In this document: in pieces, positions 26,720 to 37,958 of the stretch
How the letters are laid out: every line of letters starts with the position of its first letter
How positions within the stretch are numbered: the first letter of the stretch is position 1
Assembly: GCA_018399015.1 (NCBI GenBank)
Contig: CP073761.1
Location: 1,240,001-1,304,000 of the forward strand
Length of the DNA stretch: 64,000 bases
Direction of reading: 5' to 3'
Source: Cyanobium sp. M30B3
GTDB taxonomy: Bacteria; Cyanobacteriota; Cyanobacteriia; PCC-6307; Cyanobiaceae
Translations under genes and position numbers: made by a program
The notes under the pieces: generated by a model
Databases searched by the model: none
Seen by the model: only the letters and a program-made list of their open reading frames with translations
What the model was told of the DNA's origin: nothing

Positions 26720-29700
26720 TCAGCCCAGGCTGACGAGTGTCACCGGGCTTGGTTCCTCGCCCTGGGTGATCTGGGCGACCATCTGTTGCAGCCAGCTTTT
26801 GAGCTCCTCCACCTGCTTGTCGATGGGAAGCGCGCCAAGGCCCCGGGCCAGCACTTTGGCGGTGGTGCCGGATCCTGCTTGATACACCAGTCGGCCGTGC
26901 AGGTGCTGGGGCAGGCCCTGGCGCAGCAGCCGGAACGCCGGCTCCTCCATCGGCGTTTCCAGGGCGATGTTGGGTTTTTCCGGTTTGATGCGCGAGAAGC
27001 CGCAACGCCGGGCCAGCAGTTTGAGCTCCATCAGCTGCAGCAGGGCGATCACCGGCGCCGGCAGGGCGCCATAGCGGTCCACCCAGTCGGTCGCCAGCTG
27101 CAGCAGCGCCTCGGGGCGGCTGCATTCGGCGGCGGCGCGATAAGCCGCCATCTTCTCGTCGTTGTCTGTCATCCAGTCGCCGGGGATGAAGGCTGTGATC
27201 GGTAGGTCGATCTGGGTGTCGTCCACCGCCGGGATGTCCTGGCCCTGGATCTCGGCCAGGCACTCCTGCAGCATCTCCATATAGAGATCGAAGCCGATGG
27301 TTTCCATCTGGCCGCTCTGCTCCACCCCCAGCAAATTGCCCACGCCGCGGATCTCCATGTCGCGCATGGCCAGCTGGTAGCCGCTGCCAAGCTGGGCGAA
27401 TTCCTGGATGGCCCGCAGCCGCTGCCGCGCCGCCTCGCTCAAGGAGGCATCACCGGGATAGAAGAGCCAGGCGTGGGCCTGGATGCCGCTGCGGCCCACC
27501 CGGCCGCGCAGTTGATAGAGCTGGGCCAGGCCGAACTTGTGGGCGTCCTCAATCAGGATCGTGTTGACGCGCGGGATGTCGAGGCCGCTCTCCACGATCG
27601 TGGTGCAGAGCATCAGATCCGCCTCGCCGGCGTTGAACGCCACCATGGCGCTCTCCAGCTCCCCTTCAGCCATCTGACCGTGGGCCACCAGCAGCTTCAG
27701 GCCCGGCAGCATCGCCCGTAGCTGGGTGGCTACATCCTCGATCCCCTCCACCCGCGGCACCACGTAGAACACCTGGCCGCCGCGGTCGAGCTCCTGGCGG
27801 ATGGCACTGCGCACCGCTTCTTCATCGAGGGCCGCCAGGTGCGTTTTGATCGGCCGGCGCAGCGGCGGCGGAGTGGTGATCAGGCTCATCTCGCGCACGC
27901 CGGAGAGGCTCATGTACAGGGTGCGCGGGATCGGCGTGGCCGAGAGGGTCAACACGTCCACGTCCTTGCGCAGCGCCTTGATCTTTTCCTTCTGGTTCAC
28001 GCCGAAGCGCTGCTCCTCATCCACCACCAGCAGCCCCAATTGCTTGAAGGCGGTGCCCTTGGAGAGCAGCTGGTGGGTACCCACCACCACATCAACTGTG
28101 CCGGCACCCAGCCCCTCCAGGATTGTCTTGCGCTCGCCGGCGGTGCGGAAGCGGTTGAGCAGGCTCACCTTCACCGGGTAGGGAGCGAAGCGCTCGGAGA
28201 GCGAGCGCCAGTGCTGCTGGGCCAGCACCGTGGTGGGCGCCAGCATCGCCACCTGCTTGCCGGCGGTCACGGCCTTGAAGATGGCCCGGATCGCCACCTC
28301 CGTCTTGCCGAAGCCCACATCGCCGCACACCAGCCGGTCCATCGGTGAGGGCTCCTCCATGTCGCGCTTCACATCGGCGATCGCCTTCACCTGATCGGGC
28401 GTGGGCTCGTAGGGGAAGGAGTCTTCGAGTTCGAGTTGCCAGGGGCCATCGGGGGGATAGGCGAAGCCCGGCGCCTTGTGGCGCTCGGCGTAGAGCTTCA
28501 CCAGGTCCACCGCCACCTTGCGGATCGCCTTCTTGGCCCGCTCCTTGGCGCGGCTCCAGGCGGTGCCGCCCATGCGGTTGAGCTCGGGCGGCGTCTCGCC
28601 GGTGGCGCGGTAGCGGCCCAGGCTGCCCAGCTGGTCGGCGGCCACCCGCAGCAGGCCGTCGGCGTACTGCACCACCAGGTAGTCGCGCGATTCGCCACCG
28701 ATCGCCAGCTTCTCGAGTTTCAGAAACTTGCCGATGCCGTGGTTGCGGTGCACCACAAAGTCGCCCGGCCGCATCTTGCCCGGGTCCACGGTGCGGCTGG
28801 CGGCCTTGCGGCGCCGGCGCACATAACCGGTGGCGGCCAGGGCGTGCTGGCCGAAGAACTCCCGGTCGGTGATCAGCACCAGCTTCCAGGCCGGCAGCTG
28901 CAGGCCCTCCAGCTCGGCAGTGCCCTTGCTCTTGAGGGCCACCGGCGTGCCCTGCTCCACCAGCCGCTCGATGGCGGGCAGGTCGCCGGGGTTGGGCACG
29001 AAGCGGCTGATGCAGTCGTGCTCCTCCAGCAGCGCCACCGCCCGGCTGGGCTGGGCCGAGAGCAGCCACACCGTGGCCTTTTCTCTCTGGAAGCCCTTGA
29101 TCAGCTCGGCCAGCTTGCCGAAGGCGTTGGGGTAGGCCGGCACGGGCCGGCTGGCCAGATCAAAGCTGTTGGCGTGGCCGTCACTCTCGTGCAGCTCGGC
29201 CAGATCGAAGCCGGTCAAACCGTCGCTGGCCTCGGCCAGGGTGTCGGACGGGGGGCGGTGGAGCACTGCCGGCAGGCTGGTGCCCGGCTCCAGCCCCAGC
29301 TCGCTCTCGGTTTCGGCGTGGTGGTCCACCACGTGGTCGAACCACTGCTGGCCGTGGGCCAGGCAGGCCCGCCGCTCATCGATCGCCACCAGGGTGGCGG
29401 GGGGCAGGTAGTCGAGCAGGGAGGCGGGCCGGCTCCAGGCCAGGCCCATCAGCCGCCGTAGCCCCTCGGGCGTGCCGCCCTCCAGCAGCTGCTCCAGAGC
29501 TTCAGGGCTCAGCAGCTGCTCCAGGCCATCGGGCATGGCCTCGCGCAGGGCGGAAGCGATCAGCGGGCCGTAGCCGCTGGGGGTGAGCCGCACCACCTCG
29601 ATCGGATCGAGCGAGCGCTGGGTGGCGGGATCGAATTCCCGCAGCTTCTCCAGTTCCTCCCCGAAGAACTCCAGACGCACGGGGAGCTCACTGCTCACCG

Positions 29701-30283
29701 GAAACACGTCGATGATGTCGCCGCGGCGGCTCCAGCTGCCCTCCTGCTCGATCACGGGCACCCGCGTGTAGCCCAGGCGCGTGAGGGTTTCCCCCAGCTG
29801 CTCGAGATCGAGGCTGTCGCCCCTGCGCAGGCTCAGGCACTGCTCCTGCAGGGCGGCTGGTGGCGGCAGATGGGGCTGCAGGGCCCGCTCGGTGGCCACG
29901 ATGGCCAGGCGCTGGCCGCCGCTGGCCGCGCCCTTGCCGGCGTTGCTCTGCAGATCCAGCAGCTCGCTGAGCACCTGCAGCTGGCCCCAGGTGATCTCGC
30001 TGGTGGGATCGAAGGGCTCATACGGGCTGCCTTCGCTGGTGGGGTAGAGCTGGCAGCTGCGCCAGCCCATCAGCTCCAGCAGCGTGGCCCAGCGGCCCGC
30101 CTCCTCCAGGGTGGGCACCACCACCAGCAGGGGCGCCTCACCCGCCAGGGCGGTGCTGATCAGGGCCCGCGCCGCCCGCCCCGCCCCGCTCAGCCGCAGG
30201 CGATCGCTGCGTTCGATCCGCGCCCGCAGTTCGCCGGTGAGGGTGGCCTGCTGCAGCTGGCGCACCAGGGCGGAGAGGGGCAT
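26720..30283 (-). CDS. mfd: Transcription-repair coupling factor
   Basis: Mfd removes RNA polymerase stalled at DNA lesions and recruits UvrA. The 1187-residue length fits. The N-terminal UvrB-like region includes [15 protein letters not shown]. The RNA-polymerase-interacting domain has [20 protein letters not shown]. The translocase shows [19 protein letters not shown] (Walker A), [15 protein letters not shown] (Walker B with DEEQ) and [18 protein letters not shown]. The C-terminal TRCF domain ends around [15 protein letters not shown]-type residues. The ATG at 30283 precedes the first conserved helix. Confidence 0.95.
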   Translation of the reverse strand: MPLSALVRQLQQATLTGELRARIERSDRLRLSGAGRAARALISTALAGEAPLLVVVPTLEEAGRWATLLELMGWRSCQLYPTSEGSPYEPFDPTSEITWGQLQVLSELLDLQSNAGKGAASGGQRLAIVATERALQPHLPPPAALQEQCLSLRRGDSLDLEQLGETLTRLGYTRVPVIEQEGSWSRRGDIIDVFPVSSELPVRLEFFGEELEKLREFDPATQRSLDPIEVVRLTPSGYGPLIASALREAMPDGLEQLLSPEALEQLLEGGTPEGLRRLMGLAWSRPASLLDYLPPATLVAIDERRACLAHGQQWFDHVVDHHAETESELGLEPGTSLPAVLHRPPSDTLAEASDGLTGFDLAELHESDGHANSFDLASRPVPAYPNAFGKLAELIKGFQREKATVWLLSAQPSRAVALLEEHDCISRFVPNPGDLPAIERLVEQGTPVALKSKGTAELEGLQLPAWKLVLITDREFFGQHALAATGYVRRRRKAASRTVDPGKMRPGDFVVHRNHGIGKFLKLEKLAIGGESRDYLVVQYADGLLRVAADQLGSLGRYRATGETPPELNRMGGTAWSRAKERAKKAIRKVAVDLVKLYAERHKAPGFAYPPDGPWQLELEDSFPYEPTPDQVKAIADVKRDMEEPSPMDRLVCGDVGFGKTEVAIRAIFKAVTAGKQVAMLAPTTVLAQQHWRSLSERFAPYPVKVSLLNRFRTAGERKTILEGLGAGTVDVVVGTHQLLSKGTAFKQLGLLVVDEEQRFGVNQKEKIKALRKDVDVLTLSATPIPRTLYMSLSGVREMSLITTPPPLRRPIKTHLAALDEEAVRSAIRQELDRGGQVFYVVPRVEGIEDVATQLRAMLPGLKLLVAHGQMAEGELESAMVAFNAGEADLMLCTTIVESGLDIPRVNTILIEDAHKFGLAQLYQLRGRVGRSGIQAHAWLFYPGDASLSEAARQRLRAIQEFAQLGSGYQLAMRDMEIRGVGNLLGVEQSGQMETIGFDLYMEMLQECLAEIQGQDIPAVDDTQIDLPITAFIPGDWMTDNDEKMAAYRAAAECSRPEALLQLATDWVDRYGALPAPVIALLQLMELKLLARRCGFSRIKPEKPNIALETPMEEPAFRLLRQGLPQHLHGRLVYQAGSGTTAKVLARGLGALPIDKQVEELKSWLQQMVAQITQGEEPSPVTLVSLG

Positions 30284-30357
30284 GGCAAGGGCGGAGGTCG
30301 ATGGGCCCGATCCTCGCAATCCAGCCGAGCCGCCGCGGCGGTGACCACAATGGTCCC

Positions 30358-31212
30358 GTGTCACGTCCCCTCTGCCCGTCCTGCCGGATCCGGCCTCCAG
30401 CACTGCTGCGAAGCCACGACGGTGCCTGGATCTGTGGGCACTGCGGAGCCGTCCATTGGCGGGGCCGTTCAGGCTCTGCCACGGGCTGGTTGTGGGCCTG
30501 GCTGGCGCTTCTCGGTCTGGGGGCAGCCGCACTCCCCCTCAGCGTGCCCTGGTTGCAGCGCCAGGAGCTGCCGCTTCCCCTGGCCGCGGTGCTGCCTCCC
30601 GCACCGGCCGGATTGGAGGGCATCGACAAAGGCATGCTGTTCCATGCCCTGGCGGAAGCCGATGCCACCTGGATCCCCCGCGCCGAGTTGCAGGGTGATG
30701 GCCGCATCACGTACCACTACAAACGCCGCAGCGGCGATCCGCCCCTCACACTCCCCCAGATCCGCCAGCTGATGGCCGATCCCCCCCGCTTCGAGGCGGA
30801 GCGGCAGGCCATCCAGCAGTTGTTGCAGGTGCTGCGCCTGGCGGGCGTGAGGATCCAGCTCGCCCAGCCCCGCAAGGCCGGTGCCGCCGCCGAGTGGGAC
30901 CCGCGCAACCGCACGATTCGGGTGCGCCCGGACGTGCTGGAGAGCGGCAGCGCCGAATTTGCCAACGTGATCAACCATGAAGCGATTCATGTCGCCCAGA
31001 GCTGTCACAACGGCCATGTCCGGGCGATGCCCCGTCCGCTGGGCCTGGCTGACAGCCTCAGCCCCCGGCTGCAGGCGGTGTTGAAGGAAGCGCTGTACCA
31101 GGAGGCTGGACCACTGGAACGCCAGCTGGAGCGGGAGGCCTACGCCAACCAGCACCAGCTTGAGCTGGGGGCTTCCCTGGTGGTCTCCCACTGCCGGCTG
31201 GCCAGGGCGTGA
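30358..31212 (+). CDS. Zinc-ribbon membrane protein with an HExxH metallopeptidase-like motif
   Basis: The protein is 284 residues. An N-terminal zinc ribbon (CPSC, 18 residues, CGHC) is followed by one membrane helix ([20 protein letters not shown]) and a soluble domain. [15 protein letters not shown] near residue 205 contains HEAIH, the HExxH signature of zinc metallopeptidases; an [18 protein letters not shown]-like segment further on could supply the third ligand. I do not recognise a named family. The start is set at GTG 30358 just before the ribbon; the gene is divergent from mfd. Confidence 0.6.
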   Translation: MSRPLCPSCRIRPPALLRSHDGAWICGHCGAVHWRGRSGSATGWLWAWLALLGLGAAALPLSVPWLQRQELPLPLAAVLPPAPAGLEGIDKGMLFHALAEADATWIPRAELQGDGRITYHYKRRSGDPPLTLPQIRQLMADPPRFEAERQAIQQLLQVLRLAGVRIQLAQPRKAGAAAEWDPRNRTIRVRPDVLESGSAEFANVINHEAIHVAQSCHNGHVRAMPRPLGLADSLSPRLQAVLKEALYQEAGPLERQLEREAYANQHQLELGASLVVSHCRLARA

Positions 31213-31398
31213 ACCTGTTCCGGGGGGGGGTGCGGGGCACGGGTCGTGGGGCGCTGGCGGTTCTGGATCGCTCATGCTTAAGGTGATCGATGGCGGCGAT
31301 CCAGTTATGCGGCCAGATCACGATTGCCATGCCTGCGATGGATGGCTGAGCTCAACGACCTGAACACCCCATAGATTCACCTGAAAACTAGGGTCGAC

Positions 31399-31446
31399 AC
31401 CGCGACTGCCCCCGCGACTGCCCCCGTGACTGACACCGTGACTGAT
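31399..31446 (+). repeat. Four 12-bp direct repeats at a start codon
   Basis: Four units close to ACCGYGACTGMC lie head to tail. The GTG proposed as start of the PAS gene lies in the third unit and another GTG lies in the fourth, so the first residues of the protein (TDTVTDT) are repeat-encoded. Confidence 0.8.
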
Positions 31447-31827
31447 ACCTCCGACTCGGCCCCTTCGATCGCCGCCCTCGAGGCCAGCGGTCTCCCCTTT
31501 GTTCTCGCCGATTCACTGGGGACCGTGGTGCGTGTCAATCACACCTTTCGCCAGACCTACGGCTGGCTTGACGAGGAGATCGTGGGCGAACCGATCGGCA
31601 AGATCCTGCCGGAGTCGTTCCGCATGGCCCATCAATTCGGCTTCTCCCGCTTTCAGGCCACGGAACAATCCACGATCCTGGCCCACCCGCTTCGTCTGAA
31701 CACGTTGTGTGCCGACGGCCGCTCCCTCATATCCGAGCATTTCATTGTGGCTGAAAAGCAGCCTGAGGGCTGGATTTTCGCCGCCACGCTCACCCCCCTG
31801 CCTGAGGGCACACCCGTGGACGCATGA
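31426..31827 (+). CDS. Single-domain PAS sensor protein
   Basis: The 133-residue protein is essentially one PAS domain: LPFVLADSLGTVVRVNHTFR, then TYGWLDEEIVGEPIGKILPE, then FIVAEKQPEGWIFAATLTPL. It has no output domain. Its stop codon overlaps the start of the PAS-GGDEF-EAL gene as ATGA, so the two are translated together and may act as a pair, the small protein sensing a ligand, light or redox state. The start is uncertain because the sequence around it is a 12-bp tandem repeat. Confidence 0.75.
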   Translation: MTDTVTDTSDSAPSIAALEASGLPFVLADSLGTVVRVNHTFRQTYGWLDEEIVGEPIGKILPESFRMAHQFGFSRFQATEQSTILAHPLRLNTLCADGRSLISEHFIVAEKQPEGWIFAATLTPLPEGTPVDA

Positions 31828-33593
31828 GCACACCGCGGGCCGATTCCGAAAGCAGTCTGGTCCGGGAGTTGCGTCGCAGTCTGGCCCGGCTCGAGCTGGC
31901 CCTGGCCCAGATCAGTGACGCCTTGGTGATCACCGATGCCAGCGGTTGTCTGCTCTGGTGCAACGGCCGTTTTGAGCAGTTGCTCAAACTGCCCCGCCTG
32001 CAGTTGCTTGGATGCAGGCTCGACCAGGTGCTGGATACGCGGCTGGCGGGGGACTCCTGCCTGAACCTCCAGGACCTGCTGGAGCAGCGTCCCAACGGGG
32101 GCATGGTCTCCCTGGCTCTGGAGCGTGAGCCGCTCCAGGTGATGGAACTGGAGTGGCGCCCCGTGCAATCGGAGCGGCCGGCCCCCTACGTGTTCAGCTT
32201 TCACGATGTGAGTGACCGGGAGTCACTCCAGGCCCTGCAGCTGCAGTCGCGCCAGCTGGTGGACGAGCAACTGGCGCTGGCCCAGCAGGTGGTGACCTGC
32301 CCGGTGACCGGATTACCCAACCGGCGTGGATTCGCCCGGGCGATCCAGGCCGCCCTCCAGCACCTGGAGCGCCACCCCACCTGGCTTGCGGTGTTGTTCT
32401 GTGACCTCAATCGCTTCAAGGAGGTGAATGACACCTACGGCCATCAGGTGGGGGACCAATTGCTGATTGCCCTGGCCCAGCGCATGCAGCAGGTGATCCG
32501 GGCTGACGATGTGCTGGCCCGTCTGGGAGGGGATGAATTCGTGTTGCTCTGTACGGAGCTGGAGTCCCCCGAGGAGGCCCTGCGGATCGCCGAGCGGCTG
32601 CGCCAGGTGGTGGCCCGGCCCTGGACCCCGGAGAGCAGCGGCACCGCGCTCGAGATTCACCCCGAGATCAGCATCGGCATCTCCTTCAGTGAGCACGGGC
32701 TGGAATCCCCGGACCAGTTGCTGCATGACGCCGACCTGGCCATGTACGAGGCCAAGAGCCGGCCGGATCGCCAGATCGTGGTGTACGACTCCGCCATCAG
32801 CTCCCAGCTGAACCGGCGCATCGCCATCAGGCGCAGCCTCCAGGCCGCCCTGCAGAGTCAGACGCTGCCCATGCACTTTCAGCCCTGGGTGTGCCTGGAG
32901 CGCGCTGCAGTGTTGGGTTACGAGGCCCTGGTGCGCCCTCGGGATCTGCAGGGGGAGCCGATCGATCCCGCCGAGTTGATCGCCGTGGCCGAGTCCTCGG
33001 GTCTGATGACGGCCCTTGGCCAGCTGGTGCTGGAGCAGAGTCTGCTGACGCTGGATCAGTTCGGGGTGTTGGCCAACAGGCCTTCGCTGGCGGTGAACTT
33101 CAGTCCCCAGCAGCTGGCCCGTCCCGGTTTCGCGGCCGACGTGCTCGCCCTGGCAAGGCGCCTGCAGGTGCAGCCGCGGCAGCTCTGCATCGAGGTCACG
33201 GAAACCGCGCTGATCGACCATCCCCAGCGCACCCGGGAGGAGTTGGTCAGCTTGCGGGATGCTGGATTCCGGGTGTTTCTCGACGACTTCGGCACCGGCT
33301 ATTCGAGCCTCAACTGGCTGGCTGAACTGCCGATCGATGGGGTGAAGATCGACCGCAGCTTCACCGCCACCATGCTGGAGGATCCCCGCCGCCACTCCCT
33401 GGTGGCCGCCATCCTGCGCCTGGCCGCTGACCTCGATCTGGAGGTGGTGGCCGAGGGCATTGAGCGGACGGACCAGTGGCAGGCCCTGCGCCAGATGGGT
33501 TGCCGGCTGGGCCAGGGCTATCTGTTCAGTCGACCGTTGCCGGCCGGCCAGCTGGGCCAGCTGCCAGCAGTGCTTCTTCCAGCAGCATGTTGA
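31824..33593 (+). CDS. PAS-GGDEF-EAL cyclic-di-GMP signalling protein
   Basis: The 589-residue protein has an N-terminal helix and PAS domain (QISDALVITDASGCLLWCNG), a GGDEF domain and an EAL domain. The diguanylate cyclase motif is intact (LGGDEF near residue 237) with an RADD inhibitory site five residues before it. The EAL part has YEALVRPRD near residue 366, then EVTETALIDHP, FLDDFGTGYSSLNWL and VVAEGIE, so phosphodiesterase residues also look intact. It could therefore both make and break c-di-GMP. Its end overlaps a convergent gene by 68 bp. Confidence 0.9.
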   Translation: MSTPRADSESSLVRELRRSLARLELALAQISDALVITDASGCLLWCNGRFEQLLKLPRLQLLGCRLDQVLDTRLAGDSCLNLQDLLEQRPNGGMVSLALEREPLQVMELEWRPVQSERPAPYVFSFHDVSDRESLQALQLQSRQLVDEQLALAQQVVTCPVTGLPNRRGFARAIQAALQHLERHPTWLAVLFCDLNRFKEVNDTYGHQVGDQLLIALAQRMQQVIRADDVLARLGGDEFVLLCTELESPEEALRIAERLRQVVARPWTPESSGTALEIHPEISIGISFSEHGLESPDQLLHDADLAMYEAKSRPDRQIVVYDSAISSQLNRRIAIRRSLQAALQSQTLPMHFQPWVCLERAAVLGYEALVRPRDLQGEPIDPAELIAVAESSGLMTALGQLVLEQSLLTLDQFGVLANRPSLAVNFSPQQLARPGFAADVLALARRLQVQPRQLCIEVTETALIDHPQRTREELVSLRDAGFRVFLDDFGTGYSSLNWLAELPIDGVKIDRSFTATMLEDPRRHSLVAAILRLAADLDLEVVAEGIERTDQWQALRQMGCRLGQGYLFSRPLPAGQLGQLPAVLLPAAC

Positions 33594-34230
33594 ACTGCAG
33601 CAACTCGGAGTCGTTCAGCTGCTGACGGCTGCCGCGGCCCAGATGCTGCTCCAGGAATTGCCTGCCGCGCAGGGCATCCCAGCCCAGCCTCGCGAGCAGG
33701 CCGTCGCTCTGCTCGAGCAGGTCTCCGCGCCGCAGCGGCACGGCTGCCGTCCGGGGATCGGCGCCAGGCTCGAGCGCCTCCACCAGGCGCAGATAGGCGA
33801 GCAGGTCGTTGTAGGTGGTGAGCCTGCTGCGGCTGGGGTGGCCGAAGGCCCGCTCCAGATAGTGCCCTTCCTGCTCGCGCTGCCAGCCGATCCGCCTCAG
33901 GGCCAGATCGATCCGGGCCAGCTCTGCGCTCCAGTCCTCCGGGTCCGGTGCGGGTTCCTCCACCGCGGGCAAGGCGGTCGGGGCGGGCACGGGCGCCGCA
34001 GCCGGCACGGGGTGACTGGCTGTGGCCTCCCGATCGGCGGGGGTGGTCGCTGGCAGGGCCGGCAGTTCCCCCAGCCGTCTCTCCAGCCTCTGGCGGGCCT
34101 GGTCTTCGGCCGCCGCCGCCGTGGGCCCCTCACCGAGGGCCATGGCCAGCACCTCCCCCTGGTGCAGGGCGCTGGCCTCCACCACCCTGCTGCCGGGCTC
34201 GGCGTGCACCAGCCGCAGGTGGACAGGCAT
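33526..34230 (-). CDS. Conserved hypothetical protein
   Basis: The protein has 234 residues. The N-terminal block (MPVHLRLVHAEPGSRVVEAS, then EDQARQRLERRLGEL) looks like a small alpha/beta domain. A Pro/Ala linker follows. The C-terminal block (LRRIGWQREQEGHYLERAFG, then SRSRLTTYNDLLAYLRLVEA, and GWDALRGRQFLEQHLGRGSR) holds two similar helical units, perhaps a duplicated module. No family is recognised and no catalytic motif is visible. It is divergent from the TerC gene. Confidence 0.6.
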   Translation of the reverse strand: MPVHLRLVHAEPGSRVVEASALHQGEVLAMALGEGPTAAAAEDQARQRLERRLGELPALPATTPADREATASHPVPAAAPVPAPTALPAVEEPAPDPEDWSAELARIDLALRRIGWQREQEGHYLERAFGHPSRSRLTTYNDLLAYLRLVEALEPGADPRTAAVPLRRGDLLEQSDGLLARLGWDALRGRQFLEQHLGRGSRQQLNDSELLQFNMLLEEALLAAGPAGRPATVD

Positions 34231-34283
34231 GGGTCGCGATCGCTGGGTGTGCCCTTCCTAGAGTGCTGCAGCGGAAGGGTCGA

Positions 34284-35075
34284 ATGGAAGCTGAGTCGCT
34301 GGAAACCCTCACGCCCCTGATCCAGGCGGCGGATCAGTGGAGTGAGGTGCTGCTGCTGCTGCCCCTGCTGGTGGCCCTGGAGGCCGTGCTTTCGGCCGAC
34401 AACGCCATCGCCCTGGCGGCGATCTCCCGGCGCCTGCATGACCGCGCCCGCCAGGAGATGGCCCTCAACTTCGGCCTGCTGCTGGCCCTGGTGTTCCGGA
34501 TCATCCTGATCGTGGCGGCGCGCTGGGTGCTGAATTTCTGGCCCCTGGAGCTGGCCGCCTCCGCCTATCTGCTCTGGCTGTGTGGCCGGCACCTGCAGCT
34601 GCTGGTTCAGGGGCGGGAAGAAGGGCTGGCCTCCACGCCTGCCGGCACCGGCGAACCACTGCCGCTGGCCCATGGCAGCGGCGGCGATGGTGCTTCCGTC
34701 GGCGCCTCCCTCGGCGGGGTGGTGGCCACCCTGGCCCTCACCGATCTGGCCTTCTCCCTCGACAGCGTCGCCGCGGCGGTGGCGGTGAGCGACCGTCTGG
34801 AGCTGGTGATCGCCGGTGGGGTGATCGGCGTGATCGCCCTGCGGCTCACCGCTGAGCTGTTCATCCGCTGGCTGGAGCGCTACCGCCACCTGGAAACGGC
34901 GGGCTACCTGGCCGTGGGCCTGGTGGGCCTGAGGCTGCTGCTGCGGCTCGGACTCCCCGGCCTGGTGCCCCCCGAGTGGTTGCTGCTGGTGCTGGTGGCC
35001 AGCCTGTTCGTGTGGGGGTTCTCCAAGCGCAATCCCGATGGCCAGCCCCTGGCCGATGCCGATACCGCGGGCTGA
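34284..35075 (+). CDS. TerC family integral membrane protein
   Basis: The 263-residue protein has about seven hydrophobic helices. The two acidic family motifs are present: LEAVLSADNAIALAAISRR in the first half and LTDLAFSLDSVAAAVAVSD in the second. TerC proteins act in metal homeostasis or membrane protein insertion; relatives in plastids are needed for thylakoid formation and some bacterial ones export manganese. Which applies here is unknown. The 35-residue soluble loop between helices is longer than in minimal members. Confidence 0.85.
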   Translation: MEAESLETLTPLIQAADQWSEVLLLLPLLVALEAVLSADNAIALAAISRRLHDRARQEMALNFGLLLALVFRIILIVAARWVLNFWPLELAASAYLLWLCGRHLQLLVQGREEGLASTPAGTGEPLPLAHGSGGDGASVGASLGGVVATLALTDLAFSLDSVAAAVAVSDRLELVIAGGVIGVIALRLTAELFIRWLERYRHLETAGYLAVGLVGLRLLLRLGLPGLVPPEWLLLVLVASLFVWGFSKRNPDGQPLADADTAG

Positions 35076-35078
35076 GCG

Positions 35079-35428
35079 ATGCGGGTGGAGCTGCGCCAGA
35101 TCGGCAGCGATCAGCTGCTCGATTGCCTGGACGTGGAGGCCCTGGCGCAGGTGCCCCAGCCGGGCCGCTGGCTGGAGCACGGCGGCCGCTCATTTCTGGT
35201 GATGCAGCGCCGCCACCGCTACCGCCTGCGCGATGGCCGCTACCAGCTCGCCGGCGTGGCGCTGCAGGTGAAGGCCGAACAGCGGCCAGCCGATGCCCGC
35301 CCCTGGGGGCGGGCTGGGTGATCGGCGATCCCCACTGCCGCTTCAATGCCCGCAGTCCCCTGCTGCGCTGTGCGGTGCTGCCGGCCGGTCCCTGTGAACG
35401 CTGTGCCCACTTCCTCCCCCGCTCCTGA
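35079..35428 (+). CDS. DUF6464-like cyanobacterial protein, split by a frameshift
   Basis: The first part (MRVELRQIGSDQLLDCLDVE, then RWLEHGGRSFLVMQRRHRYRL) stops after DARPWGRAG. The missing end (GWVIGDPHCRFNARSPLLR, then CERCAHF) is in another frame directly downstream. I recall a cyanobacterial family, DUF6464, in which these two parts are continuous. The break is in the five-G run at 35305-35309; six Gs would join them into about 116 residues. The cysteines near the end (CAVLPAGPCERC) suggest metal binding. Function is unknown. Confidence 0.65.
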
Positions 35429-36104
35429 GATCCCGGCCGGCAGGCTGTGCTGGCACGGGTGTCGCCTGGTGGCCGGCCATGGCGTGGCCTCTGGGAGGGC
35501 GGCCGACAGCCCCTATCCCGCCGGCACGATTGCCCTGCAGGCCCCGCTGTTCGCCCGGGCTGGACTTGACCTGAGCCGCTGTTTCGCCGGCACCCTCAAC
35601 CTGGCCTTCGCTGGTGGTGAATGGCGCTTGCAGCAGCCGAGCTGGCACGTTGGGCAGCTGCGCTGGACCGACCGCCATCCGCCGGAGAGCTTTTCGTTCT
35701 GGCCCTGCCAGCTGCGCTGGCGGGGCGCCGGGGCAGCGGTTGCCGGCTGGATCTACTGGCCCCATCCGGAGACTAAGCAGCGCCATTTTCAGCCGCCCGA
35801 CCGGCTGGAGGTGCTGGCTCCCTGGATCGACGGCATCGCGGCCGTCGATCAACTGGAGCTGGGCGTGGATGGCAGCCGCTGCCGCCTGGTGCAGCCCGCC
35901 CGTCTGCGGGCCCGCCTGCTGGAGTTTCTCAAGTTCCGGGTGCTGGCGGCCCAGGGGGAGTTCTTCGCCAGCTTCAACGAGCCGGCTGGGATTGGCAGGC
36001 TGCGCCAGTGGCTGCGCAGCCAGGGCTGGGCAGAGGCCCTCGACCTCAGCGACGCCGATCTCGCCCTGGTGCTGGAGCAGGCCCGGGCGCTGTACACCGA
36101 TTGA
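35394..36104 (+). CDS. Conserved hypothetical protein with a PGTLN-like core
   Basis: The protein is about 236 residues. YPAGTIALQAPLFARAGLDL followed by CFAGTLNLAFAG recalls the barrel core of CTP-dependent riboflavin kinases, where PGTLN contacts the ligand; GWIYWPHPETKQRHFQPPDR is a second strongly patterned block. The match is not enough to assign that activity. The start is uncertain (GTG at 35394 or 35403) and overlaps the end of the previous gene. The stop codon lies in the first unit of a 15-bp tandem repeat. Confidence 0.6.
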   Translation: MNAVPTSSPAPEIPAGRLCWHGCRLVAGHGVASGRAADSPYPAGTIALQAPLFARAGLDLSRCFAGTLNLAFAGGEWRLQQPSWHVGQLRWTDRHPPESFSFWPCQLRWRGAGAAVAGWIYWPHPETKQRHFQPPDRLEVLAPWIDGIAAVDQLELGVDGSRCRLVQPARLRARLLEFLKFRVLAAQGEFFASFNEPAGIGRLRQWLRSQGWAEALDLSDADLALVLEQARALYTD

Positions 36105-36174
36105 GCCCTTCAGCTTGAGCACCTTCAGCTTGAGCCCTGTCAGCTTGACCCCTGTCAGCTTGAGCCCTGTCAGC
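36101..36174 (+). repeat. Five tandem copies of a 14-15 bp unit
   Basis: Units of the form TTGAGCCCTGTCAGC follow one another with small differences; the first contains the stop codon of the preceding gene. The 326-bp gap up to the helicase gene also holds a GCCCAG hexamer repeat (36281-36320) and a small GGTGAT/ATCACC inverted repeat near 36212. I see no gene in it. The repeats may be replication-slippage products or a transcribed element. Confidence 0.85.
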
Positions 36175-36280
36175 CCTTGATCTGGGCTGACGTCCGCCGT
36201 GGCTGCCCGTAGGGTGATGTCAGATCACCGCTGTTGAGCCCATTACCAGTTCAGCCAAGCGCTCCAGCCGCTCCCGCCCG

Positions 36281-36320
36281 GCCCAGGCCCAGGCCTCGAC
36301 CCAGGCCCAGGCCCAGGCCA
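36281..36320 (+). repeat. GCCCAG hexamer repeat before the helicase gene
   Basis: Five copies of CCCAG at about 6-bp spacing, interrupted once by TCGA. It keeps several frames open and creates false short reading frames rich in Arg-Pro or Ala-Trp. No coding role is supported. Confidence 0.7.
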
Positions 36321-36430
36321 GATCAGCGTCCCGCAATGGTGGGGCCGCCAACGGGACGGCACCACGATCCCGGGACCTGCCGCCTGCCGGGAATGCCAGC
36401 GCGGCGAACCCCTGCGCGGTCCCCATTGCG

Positions 36431-37708
<1,278 letters not shown>

Positions 37709-37742
37709 GCTCAGCTCCCATGGAGGGGCGTCACCTCCCGCC

Positions 37743-37958
37743 ATGCCCTACGAGCCCGGATCCCCCCAGTGTCGTGTGCTGATCGACTGCAAGAGTCAGA
37801 TCGAGTCCATGCTGCTGGCCCTTGAGCGCATCGAAAACAGCGAACACATCCGTGATCAGCTGCGTTCCGTGCACCATCAGCTGGAGGGCCTGCATGGCCT
37901 CTATCGCAAGTCTGAAACAGGCTTCTCGGCGGATACGGCGGCACCGCTGAGCAGCTGA
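37743..37958 (+). CDS. Small conserved hypothetical protein
   Basis: The protein has 71 residues: CRVLIDCKSQIESMLLALER, then IENSEHIRDQLRSVHHQLEG, then LHGLYRKSETGF. It is predicted to be two helices with regular heptad spacing, possibly a helical hairpin or dimer. It begins 34 bp after the helicase gene and has good start context. No family is recognised. Its last 58 bp overlap a weaker reading frame on the other strand. Confidence 0.55.
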   Translation: MPYEPGSPQCRVLIDCKSQIESMLLALERIENSEHIRDQLRSVHHQLEGLHGLYRKSETGFSADTAAPLSS

